Origin: Geminicoccaceae bacterium
GTDB taxonomy: Bacteria > Pseudomonadota > Alphaproteobacteria > Geminicoccales > Geminicoccaceae
Assembly (NCBI GenBank): GCA_030824835.1
Contig: JAPJRA010000191.1
Coordinates: forward strand, 1 to 6,843
Length of the DNA stretch: 6,843 bases
Direction: 5' to 3'
Part shown: one piece after another, positions 1 to 5,206 of the stretch
Numbering within the stretch: the first letter of the stretch is position 1
Layout: each line of letters starts with the position of its first letter
Program-made: the position numbers and the translations under genes
Notes under the pieces: model-generated
The model's input: only the letters and a program-made list of their open reading frames with translations
What the model was told of the DNA's origin: nothing
Databases searched by the model: none

Positions 1-394
1 CCAGGCCCCAGGCGCCCAGCGTCGGGCTTTCCCAGTCGTCCTCGACGAAGCGCAAGTCGTGCAGCCCCGGATCGATGCCCAGCGCGTAGAGGCTCCGCAG
101 GTACAGCTCCTGCAGGTCCGGCGGCGACGGCTTCATGATCACCTGGAACTGGTAGTAATGCTGCAGCCGGTTCGGATTCAGCCCGTAACGGCCGTCGGTC
201 GGTCGCCGCGACGGCTGGACATAGGCGGCGTTCCAGGGCTCCGGCCCCAGTGCCCGCAGGGTCGTCGCGGGATGGAACGTCCCGGCACCTACCTCGATGT
301 CGTAGGGCTGCAGCAGGACGCAGCCCTGCTCGCCCCAGTAGTGCTGCAGGCGGAGGATCAGGTCCTGGAAGCTCAAGGGGCGGTCAGCGGTCAC
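1..394 (-). CDS. glyQ: Glycyl-tRNA synthetase alpha subunit, N-terminal part (3' end outside window)
   Basis: This is the catalytic alpha chain of the bacterial alpha2beta2 glycyl-tRNA synthetase, which activates glycine with ATP and charges tRNA-Gly in the cytoplasm. The 131 visible codons match the family without a gap: [12 protein letters not shown] at residues 9-20, the EVGAGTFHP stretch at 34-42, GPEPW at 50-54, [12 protein letters not shown] at 60-71, [12 protein letters not shown] at 73-84, and [16 protein letters not shown] running off the window edge. About 290 residues would be expected in full, so over half is missing, and glyS is expected beyond it. I chose the GTG at 394-392, which puts the conserved FQDLIL block at the usual distance from the N-terminus. 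No good Shine-Dalgarno sequence is visible, and a TTG six codons in (376-374) is the only close alternative. A strong hairpin lies just upstream (417-450). Family identification is near certain; the exact start is less so. Confidence 0.96.
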   Translation of the reverse strand, partial: MTADRPLSFQDLILRLQHYWGEQGCVLLQPYDIEVGAGTFHPATTLRALGPEPWNAAYVQPSRRPTDGRYGLNPNRLQHYYQFQVIMKPSPPDLQELYLRSLYALGIDPGLHDLRFVEDDWESPTLGAWGL

Positions 395-416
395 GCGGGC
401 GACATTTTCGGCGATT

Positions 417-450
417 GCGGGGGCCGCAACCTAGGCAGGCGGCCCCGCGC
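417..450. promoter_or_regulatory. GC-rich hairpin between the zinc-ribbon gene and glyQ
   Basis: GGGGCCGC at 420-427 is perfectly complementary to GCGGCCCC at 439-446. Three further pairs (417-419 with 448-450) form if G447 is bulged, giving an 11-bp stem around an 11-base loop that contains the CCTAGG palindrome. It lies 22 bases downstream of the zinc-ribbon stop codon on the minus strand and its near edge is 22 bases before the glyQ GTG. No U-tract follows on either strand, so it is not a canonical intrinsic terminator. It could be a processing site, a weak terminator, or a structure that limits access to the glyQ start. The pairing is seen in the sequence; any role is inference. Confidence 0.55.
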
Positions 451-471
451 GGTCAAGGCGAGCCAAGCCGT

Positions 472-711
472 TCAGCCACGGCGGAACTGGCACTGCTCCG
501 TGCTGCGGCAGGTGGTGCCGTTGGGCACGAACAGGCCGCAGCGCGGGCACTCCACCAGATCGGTGGCCTTGGGCCCCGCCGCGGGCGGCGCCGGCCTGGC
601 ACTGGCGGCGGCAAGCCTGCTCTGCATCTGCTGGTAGATGCGGTAGCCGCGCCAGGCGACGACGATGACGAGCAACGTCAACAGGATCTTGCTGAAGCTC
701 AGAGTGAACAT
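472..711 (-). CDS. Small membrane-anchored zinc-ribbon protein (function unknown)
   Basis: This 79-residue protein has one N-terminal hydrophobic helix (about residues 3-20, ending in an R/Y-rich edge), a polar then Ala/Pro-rich linker (about 21-50), and a C-terminal metal-binding module. The module has a CPRCG knuckle (C55, C58) followed by C68 and C74, a spacing that suits one zinc ion. The predicted topology is a short periplasmic tail and a cytoplasmic zinc ribbon, by the positive-inside rule. It resembles small proteins of the PP0621 type, though I only recall that similarity. I chose the ATG at 711, preceded by a GGGAAG element; an in-frame GTG at 720 would add three residues and sits better spaced from a GAGG. 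It begins 20 bases after the S49 peptidase stop and is surely cotranscribed with it, so a partnership with that peptidase is possible but unproven. Confidence 0.75.
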   Translation of the reverse strand: MFTLSFSKILLTLLVIVVAWRGYRIYQQMQSRLAAASARPAPPAAGPKATDLVECPRCGLFVPNGTTCRSTEQCQFRRG

Positions 712-731
712 GCTTCCCACCAGCCTCGCGG

Positions 732-1568
732 CTAAAGTCCGAAGCGCTGCCAGTGGGCGCGCGCCTCGACGACCGCCAAAGCGTCTTCGAGCATATGCGC
801 AGCCTCGCCGCGGAAACGCAATCGGCGCAGCCAGCCCCGCTTCGGGTTGGCGAGGGCCAGGCGGGCGTCCTTGCCGTAGCGCTGGCGGATGACGGCCCGG
901 GCCTCGCCCAGCCCGTCGATCAGCCCGTGCTGCAGGGCGGCGTCCCCGGTCCAGATCCGGCCGTCGAACAGCTCCGAGTCGTGGCCGCGCAGCCGGTCGC
1001 CTCGCCGGGAGCGGACATGGGCCACGAAGCGCGCCAGAATGTCGCCGTGAATCTGCCGCAGCAGCGCCAGATCCTCGGCCCGCTCGGCACGGAACGGGTC
1101 GAGCAGCGCCTTGTGCTCGCCGGTGGTGTGCACCCGGCGCTCGATGCCGAGCTTGGCGATGGCCTCCTGGAACCCGAACCCGGCGCTGACGACGCCGATC
1201 GAGCCCACGATCGAGGACGGGTCGGCGAAGATCTCGTCGGCGGCGCAGGCCAGCCAGTAGCCGCCGGACGCCGCCACGTCCTCGACGAACGCCAGCACCG
1301 GCAGCCGCTTCTCCTCGGCCAGGGCGCGGATGCGGCCGGCGATGAGCGCCGACTGGACCGGCGAGCCGCCGGGGCTGTTGATCAGCAGAGCCACCGCCGG
1401 GGCGCGCTTGTGGGCGAAGGCCGCGTCGATGGCGCGCTCCAGCGTGGCCAGGGACAGCCCCCGCGCCCCGAAGCCGGCGCTGCCGATCACCCCGGACAGG
1501 CGGATCGCCGGGACCACGGGCGCGCGCAGCCGGCGGCGCAGGAATTTGGGCATCGGGAAGGAGAACAT
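732..1568 (-). CDS. S49 family serine peptidase (SppA/SohB-like, single-domain form)
   Basis: This 278-residue protein has the crotonase-like fold of the S49 family, whose members cut signal-peptide remnants and other membrane-associated peptides with a Ser-Lys dyad. Visible landmarks are LLINSPGGSP (61-70), the nucleophile loop VAASGGYWLA (98-107) with Ser101, the DPSSIVGSIGVV strand-turn (116-127), and GEHKALLDPF (150-159) with Lys153. The 52-residue Ser-Lys spacing fits single-domain SppA. The length matches the short form, not the duplicated E. coli SppA. The N-terminus (MFSFPMPKFLRRRLR) is short and basic, with no convincing signal peptide or transmembrane helix. It may therefore be cytoplasmic and peripherally bound, or tethered by the membrane protein encoded next. 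It starts 34 bases after the methyltransferase stop in the same operon. The ATG at 1568 lacks a clear Shine-Dalgarno sequence, and a second ATG five codons in is possible. Confidence 0.94.
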   Translation of the reverse strand: MFSFPMPKFLRRRLRAPVVPAIRLSGVIGSAGFGARGLSLATLERAIDAAFAHKRAPAVALLINSPGGSPVQSALIAGRIRALAEEKRLPVLAFVEDVAASGGYWLACAADEIFADPSSIVGSIGVVSAGFGFQEAIAKLGIERRVHTTGEHKALLDPFRAERAEDLALLRQIHGDILARFVAHVRSRRGDRLRGHDSELFDGRIWTGDAALQHGLIDGLGEARAVIRQRYGKDARLALANPKRGWLRRLRFRGEAAHMLEDALAVVEARAHWQRFGL

Positions 1569-1602
1569 GCTGGGTCAGGACTCGCTGTTGGGCTCTGGCG
1601 CG

Positions 1603-2355
1603 TCAGAGAGGCAGGGACGCGCCGTCGCGAAGGATTGCCTCGGCTGCGGCGGTGAAACGGCCGTCGGCCGCGTGCAGGACGAGGCCGCGCCCGAGCCGCA
1701 AGGGCCCCCGCCCGGTCTTGCGCGCGGCCACGATCACGCGCTTGGCCGTGCTCGTGGTGGCATCAGGCCATAGCGGGCAGACAATGGCATCACCGGCGCG
1801 CCCCGCCAGCGCCGTCAGGATCACGTCCAGCTGATCGGCGCGGTGGATCAATGTCAGCCAGCCGCGCGGCCGCAGACGGGCGAGGCAGGAGGCGATCCAG
1901 CTGGGCAGATCGTGCTCGGCCAGATGGGCCGCCCGCCCGGTGCGCGTGCGCGGCGGCGTGGCGCTGCCGCTCGCGTGGAACGGCGGGTTGGTCAGCACCT
2001 GATCGAACGGCATCGCCGTGATCGCGGCGGGCGGGTCGAACAGATCGCCCGCCACGAGCTGCAACCGGCCGGGATCGGCGCCGGCCGCGTAGTTCCGCTC
2101 CGCGATCGCCAGCAACTCCGGGTCGCGCTCCAGGCCGACGATCCGGCAGTCCGGCACTCTCGCGGCCAGACACAGTGCCGCAGCCCCGCTCCCGGTGCCG
2201 GCGTCGAGCACCAGGGCACCCGGTCCGGGCGCGACCGCCGCCGCCAGCAACACGGGATCGATCGCGGCCCGATAGCCGTGCCGCGGCTGCCAGAACCGGA
2301 CGCGGCCGCCGAGCAGACGGTCCTCGGTCAGGTCGATTTCAGTCAGGCCGGGCAT
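1603..2355 (-). CDS. TrmN6-like N6-adenine methyltransferase, probably on tRNA
   Basis: This 250-residue class I SAM-dependent methyltransferase has a short N-terminal TEDRLLGGRVRFWQP segment (10-24) and an R-AAIDPVLLAA helix (29-39), both typical of the TrmN6/YfiC family that makes m6A37 in tRNA1-Val. SAM-binding motif I is VLDAGTGSG (49-57), the acidic ribose ligand is E76 in GLERDP, and the catalytic motif IV is NPPF (123-126), the N/D-P-P-F/Y signature of N6-adenine and N5-glutamine methyltransferases. The length fits the family (about 245-250). The start ATG at 2355 lies inside the end of the DUF2007 gene (17-base overlap), with GGAA three bases before it, suggesting translational coupling. 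The exact substrate (tRNA-Val or another) cannot be read from sequence. A PrmC/HemK role is less likely because the N-terminal domain of that family is absent. Confidence 0.86.
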   Translation of the reverse strand: MPGLTEIDLTEDRLLGGRVRFWQPRHGYRAAIDPVLLAAAVAPGPGALVLDAGTGSGAAALCLAARVPDCRIVGLERDPELLAIAERNYAAGADPGRLQLVAGDLFDPPAAITAMPFDQVLTNPPFHASGSATPPRTRTGRAAHLAEHDLPSWIASCLARLRPRGWLTLIHRADQLDVILTALAGRAGDAIVCPLWPDATTSTAKRVIVAARKTGRGPLRLGRGLVLHAADGRFTAAAEAILRDGASLPL

Positions 2356-2566
2356 CGGTTCCAGCCGCCGCCGCGGCCTCGAGCAGGAACAGCGCCCGCT
2401 GCCTGTCCTCGTCGAGCACCAGCACGCGACGCGGGAACGCGCCGATCCCGCCCTCGATGCTGCTGATGTGCGTATCCGCCAGCAGAAACGGGATCCCTTC
2501 CGCCGTCAGCATGGCCTGTACCCACGAGAGGTGGACAAGATCGCTGCTGCGAACCAATTCGACCAA
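2339..2566 (-). CDS. DUF2007 domain protein (putative signal-transducing type)
   Basis: This 75-residue protein is a single DUF2007 domain, a small ferredoxin-like fold of unproven function sometimes labelled a prokaryotic signal-transducing protein. Recognisable features are the N-terminal ELVRSSDLVHLSWVQAMLTAEGIPF (a strand and helix spanning 3-27), the ADTHISSIEGGIGAFPRRVLV core (30-50) and a final LDEDRQRALFLLEAA helix (51-65). The Ala-rich tail ends in DARPD. The best start is TTG at 2566-2564: no ATG or GTG precedes it in frame at a useful distance, the family normally begins about two residues before ELVR, and an AGG lies nine bases upstream. It is the first gene of the leftward operon and overlaps the methyltransferase start. 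It diverges from the polyprenyl synthase gene. I cannot assign a biochemical role. Confidence 0.84.
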   Translation of the reverse strand: MVELVRSSDLVHLSWVQAMLTAEGIPFLLADTHISSIEGGIGAFPRRVLVLDEDRQRALFLLEAAAAAGTDARPD

Positions 2567-2605
2567 GTGCGCGTACCTGTCTCTGGATGCCCCGGGGCCG
2601 TGGGT

Positions 2606-2634
2606 TTGCTATCCCTCGGGGTGCGTGATAGCAA
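2606..2634. repeat. Perfect 8-bp inverted repeat with 13-base spacer
   Basis: Arms TTGCTATC (2606-2613) and GATAGCAA (2627-2634) are exact reverse complements. In DNA this could be an operator for a dimeric regulator, with arm centres about two helical turns apart. In RNA it could be a hairpin, whose loop itself contains a short CCC/GGG pairing. The bases just outside the arms do not extend the symmetry. Confidence 0.7.
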
Positions 2635-2674
2635 CGCTGTTAACGTAAGGCCAATGCGGGCGGCATGCTCGTAC

Positions 2675-2681
2675 AAGGGAG
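2675..2681 (+). promoter_or_regulatory. Strong ribosome binding site deciding a TTG start
   Basis: AAGGGAG lies eight bases before the TTG at 2690. It is the best Shine-Dalgarno match in the window and is the reason for placing the polyprenyl synthase start at this TTG and not at the in-frame ATG at 2654, which would add 12 residues unlike the family's N-terminus. Confidence 0.75.
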
Positions 2682-2689
2682 AACGCTGC

Positions 2690-3709
2690 TTGACCGCTCT
2701 GCCGGCCGCGCATCTGTCCGAGGAGAGTTCCGCCGACAAGCTCGAGGGCATCCGGGCGCTCGTCGACGGAGAGCTCCAGGAGGTCAACCGGATCATCCTG
2801 GACAAGATGCGCAGCGATGTCAGCCTGATCCCGGAGCTGGCACGCCACATCATCGCTGCCGGTGGCAAGCGGGTGCGCCCGATCCTGACCCTGCTCTCGG
2901 CACGGATGTGCGGCTATCGCGGCACGCGCCAGCTCGGGCTCGCCGCATGCGTCGAGTTCATCCACACGGCGACCCTGCTGCACGACGACGTCGTCGACGG
3001 CAGCGACCTGCGCCGCGGCTCCTCGACCGCGAACGCGGTCTGGGGCAACAAGGCGCCGGTGCTGGTCGGCGACTTCCTGTTCAGCCGCGCCTTCCAGCTG
3101 ATGGTGGCCGACGGCAACCTGCGGGTGCTGGAGATCCTCTCGGGCGCCTCGGCGGTGATCGCCGAGGGCGAGGTGCACCAGCTGATCACCGCCAACGACA
3201 CCGCCTCCACCGAGCAGGACTATCTGGAGGTGATCTCGGCCAAGACCGGGGCGCTGTTCAAGGCCGCCTGCCAGATCGGTGCCGTGGTCGGCGAGCGGCC
3301 GGAGGCCGAGGAGATGGCGCTCGCCAGCTACGGCGACAATCTGGGCATCGCCTTCCAGGTGATCGACGACGCGCTGGACTACAGCGCCAAGCAGGCCCTG
3401 CTCGGCAAGAGCGTCGGCGACGACTTCCGCGAGGGCAAGATCACGCTGCCCGTGCTGCTGGCCTTCGCCGCCGGCACCGACACCGAGCGCGCCTTCTGGC
3501 GCCGGGTGCTCGAGGACCTGGACCAGGGCCCGGGCGACTTCGAGCACGCGCTGGAGCTGATGGGCCGGCACGGTGCCATCGAGGCCACCGTGGCGCGGGC
3601 CGAGACCTATGCCCACACGGCCCGTCAGAGCCTGGCGGTGTTCCCCTACTCCCGCCACAAGCAGGCCATGCTCGACCTGCTCGATTTCTGCATCGCCCGG
3701 GCCTACTAG
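2690..3709 (+). CDS. ispB: Long-chain trans-polyprenyl diphosphate synthase (octaprenyl/decaprenyl type)
   Basis: This 339-residue class I prenyltransferase adds isopentenyl diphosphate units to an allylic primer to build the side chain of ubiquinone in the cytoplasm. The expected motifs appear in order: GGKRVRP (58-64), the first aspartate-rich motif DDVVD (99-103) followed by the RRGS arginines (108-111), KTGALF (185-190), the second aspartate-rich motif DDALD (226-230), and GDDFREGKITLP (243-254). The residues just before the first DD (TATLLH) are small or aliphatic with no bulky aromatic at the fourth or fifth position, which in this family allows long products. Alphaproteobacteria usually make ubiquinone-10, so decaprenyl is at least as likely as octaprenyl and the symbol is only generic. 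The start is TTG with a strong ribosome binding site. It is the first gene of the rightward unit. Its stop lies within a small GGCCT/AGGCC hairpin (3700-3712) without a T-run. Confidence 0.95.
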   Translation: MTALPAAHLSEESSADKLEGIRALVDGELQEVNRIILDKMRSDVSLIPELARHIIAAGGKRVRPILTLLSARMCGYRGTRQLGLAACVEFIHTATLLHDDVVDGSDLRRGSSTANAVWGNKAPVLVGDFLFSRAFQLMVADGNLRVLEILSGASAVIAEGEVHQLITANDTASTEQDYLEVISAKTGALFKAACQIGAVVGERPEAEEMALASYGDNLGIAFQVIDDALDYSAKQALLGKSVGDDFREGKITLPVLLAFAAGTDTERAFWRRVLEDLDQGPGDFEHALELMGRHGAIEATVARAETYAHTARQSLAVFPYSRHKQAMLDLLDFCIARAY

Positions 3710-3749
3710 GCCGGCATCACTGGCACGCTCCTTGCTCCACCTGGCGGCA

Positions 3750-3788
3750 GCGCAGGGCATGCGGCGCAGCAGCGCCGGCATCCTGCGC
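3750..3788. promoter_or_regulatory. Long bulged hairpin in the sthA leader
   Basis: In the 102 bases between the polyprenyl synthase stop and sthA, GCGCAGG (3750-3756) pairs with CCTGCGC (3782-3788), ATGC (3759-3762) with GCAT (3778-3781), and GGCGC (3763-3767) with GCGCC (3772-3776) around an AGCA tetraloop. This makes 16 base pairs, interrupted only by a two-base bulge (3757-3758) and a one-base bulge (3777). An outer GGCG/CGCC pair (3743-3746 with 3791-3794) could extend it. No U-run follows on the plus strand. The ribosome binding site of sthA begins about ten bases later. It may be a terminator-like or mRNA-stabilising element, or a translational control structure. The pairing is seen; its role is inferred. 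Confidence 0.6.
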
Positions 3789-3811
3789 CTCGCCGGGAAA
3801 AGAGACGGGGC

Positions 3812-5206
3812 TTGCAGACACATCATGAGCTGATCGTCATCGGCAGCGGCCCCGCCGGGCGCCGGGCCGCGATCCAGGCGGCCAAGCTGGGGCGCAGGGT
3901 GGTGGTGGTGGAGAAGGGCCGCCGGGTCGGCGGCGTGTCGGTGCACACCGGCACCATCCCCAGCAAGACCTTGCGCGAGACCGTGCTGAACCTGTCCGGC
4001 TGGCGCGAGCGCGGCTTCTACGGCCGCGCCTACCGGGTCAAGAAGGACATCGCGGCCGAGGACCTGCGCAACCGCCTGCTCATCACCTTGAGCCACGAGG
4101 TCGAGGTGCTCGAGCATCAGTTCGCCCGCAACCGGGTGCAGACCCTGCAGGGGACCGCGCGCTTTCTCGACCCGCAGACGATCGAGGTCGCCGTCGAGAG
4201 CGGCGAGCTGCTGACGCTCACCGCCGACCGCTACCTGCTTGCGGTGGGCACCCGACCGCATCGGCCGGCCTCGGTACCGTTCGACGGCGAGCGCATCCTG
4301 GACAGCGACGAGGTGCTGGACATCACGGACGTGCCCCGCACCCTGGCGGTGATCGGGGCCGGTGTGATCGGGGTCGAGTATGCGACGATCTTCAGCGCGC
4401 TCGACGTGCCGGTGACGCTGATCGAGCCGCGCGCGTCGATGCTCGACTTCATCGATCGCGAGCTGATCGCCGACTTCACCCACCATCTGCGCGATCGCGG
4501 CATGGTCATGCGCTTCGGCGCCGCGATCGAGCGCATCGAGCGCCTGCCCGCGGGCGCCTGCCGGGTGGCGCTCACCGGCGGGCGGACGGTGACGGCCGAC
4601 ATGGTGCTCTATGCGGCGGGCCGTGTCGGCGCCACCGACAGCCTCAATCTCGAGGCCTGCGGGCTCGATGTCGATAGCCGGGGCCGGCTCAAGGTCGACG
4701 GCCGGACGTTCCAGACCAGCGTGCCGCACATCTACGCCGCGGGCGACGTGATCGGCTTCCCGAGCCTCGCCTCGACCTCGATGGAGCAGGGCCGCATCGC
4801 CGCCTGCCACGCGTTCGGCGAGCGGATGCATGCGGCACCCGAGTTTTTCCCCTACGGCATCTATTCGGTACCGGAGATCTCGACCGTGGGCCTGACCGAG
4901 GAGGAGGTGCGCGAGCGCGGCATCGCCTACGAGTGTGGCATCGCCCGCTTCCGCGAGACCTCGCGCGGCCACATCATGGGCCTGAGCTCCGGCATGATGA
5001 AGATGATCGTGGCGCTGGAGGATCGCCGGCTGCTGGGCGTGCACATCGTCGGCGAGGGTGCGACCGAGCTGATCCACATCGGCCAGGCGGTGCTGAACCT
5101 GGGCGGCACCGTCGATTATTTCGTCGAGAACACGTTCAACTACCCCACGCTGGCCGAGGCCTACAAGATCGCCGCCCTCGACGCCTGGAACCGCATGGCG
5201 CACTAG
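3812..5206 (+). CDS. sthA: Soluble pyridine nucleotide transhydrogenase (Si-specific), SthA type
   Basis: This 464-residue flavoprotein of the pyridine nucleotide-disulfide oxidoreductase family should transfer hydride between NADPH and NAD+ to balance the two pools. The FAD-binding GSGPAG is at 11-16. The segment GGVSVHTGTIPSK (40-52) aligns with the redox-disulfide loop of lipoamide dehydrogenase but has Ser43 and Thr48 where the two cysteines would be; the TIPSK form is the mark of SthA. The second nucleotide site is GAGVIG (182-187), followed by E205. The second FAD motif is YAAGDVIGFPSLAS (308-321). The C-terminal TFNYPTLAEAY (441-451) has Tyr444 in place of the catalytic His of true disulfide reductases, as in E. 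coli SthA. The start is TTG at 3812, with purine-rich AAAAGAGA (3798-3805) six bases upstream and no in-frame ATG nearby. It may be misannotated elsewhere as dihydrolipoyl dehydrogenase. It may be cotranscribed with the polyprenyl synthase gene. Confidence 0.92.
   Translation: MQTHHELIVIGSGPAGRRAAIQAAKLGRRVVVVEKGRRVGGVSVHTGTIPSKTLRETVLNLSGWRERGFYGRAYRVKKDIAAEDLRNRLLITLSHEVEVLEHQFARNRVQTLQGTARFLDPQTIEVAVESGELLTLTADRYLLAVGTRPHRPASVPFDGERILDSDEVLDITDVPRTLAVIGAGVIGVEYATIFSALDVPVTLIEPRASMLDFIDRELIADFTHHLRDRGMVMRFGAAIERIERLPAGACRVALTGGRTVTADMVLYAAGRVGATDSLNLEACGLDVDSRGRLKVDGRTFQTSVPHIYAAGDVIGFPSLASTSMEQGRIAACHAFGERMHAAPEFFPYGIYSVPEISTVGLTEEEVRERGIAYECGIARFRETSRGHIMGLSSGMMKMIVALEDRRLLGVHIVGEGATELIHIGQAVLNLGGTVDYFVENTFNYPTLAEAYKIAALDAWNRMAH
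5203..5206. other. CTAG palindrome serving as both stop codons of convergent genes
   Basis: The rightward sthA gene ends with TAG at 5204-5206, and the leftward enolase-family gene ends with TAG on the minus strand at 5205-5203, so one CTAG tetranucleotide supplies both stops. The two coding regions overlap tail to tail by four bases, leaving no room for an intergenic terminator. Each transcript must end inside the other gene or run antisense through it. Confidence 0.9.

Larger units (their letters stand above)
2567..2689. promoter_or_regulatory. Divergent intergenic region with inverted repeat (likely bidirectional control region)
   Basis: These 123 bases separate the leftward DUF2007 operon from the rightward polyprenyl synthase gene, so both promoters should be here. 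The most conspicuous signal is a perfect 8-bp inverted repeat, TTGCTATC at 2606-2613 and GATAGCAA at 2627-2634, with a 13-base spacer. Because TTGCTA resembles a -35 hexamer (TTGACA) and the arms are symmetrical, each strand reads TTGCTA, a 17-base gap, then TAGCAA. That is a weak promoter-like spacing in both directions, but the -10 match is poor. A second perfect palindrome, GCCCCGGGGC, sits at 2589-2598 in the leader of the DUF2007 gene. The region is less GC-rich at 2606-2650 than its surroundings. No recognised regulator box can be named. Confidence 0.5.

Noticed and set aside
395..471. T-box riboswitch ahead of glyQ
   Set aside because: The region is only 77 bases with one simple hairpin, shows no T-box or specifier-loop sequence and no U-run, and T-boxes are essentially a Gram-positive feature.
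753..1655. Plus-strand 300-codon frame opposite the S49 peptidase gene
   Set aside because: It lacks family resemblance, while the opposite strand carries the S49 catalytic motifs at the correct spacing.
2468..2689. In-frame upstream extension of the polyprenyl synthase gene
   Set aside because: It would run antisense through DUF2007, add 74 residues absent from the family, and ignore the strong ribosome binding site at 2675-2681.
3700..3712. GGCCT/AGGCC hairpin over the polyprenyl synthase stop codon as an intrinsic terminator
   Set aside because: The stem is only five pairs with a three-base loop and no T-run follows, so terminator function cannot be supported.
3759..3833. Possible 24-residue leader peptide starting in the sthA hairpin and overlapping the sthA start
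   Set aside because: Its ATG has no usable Shine-Dalgarno spacing and lies inside a stem, and the product shows no run of regulatory codons. Nothing beyond an open frame supports it.
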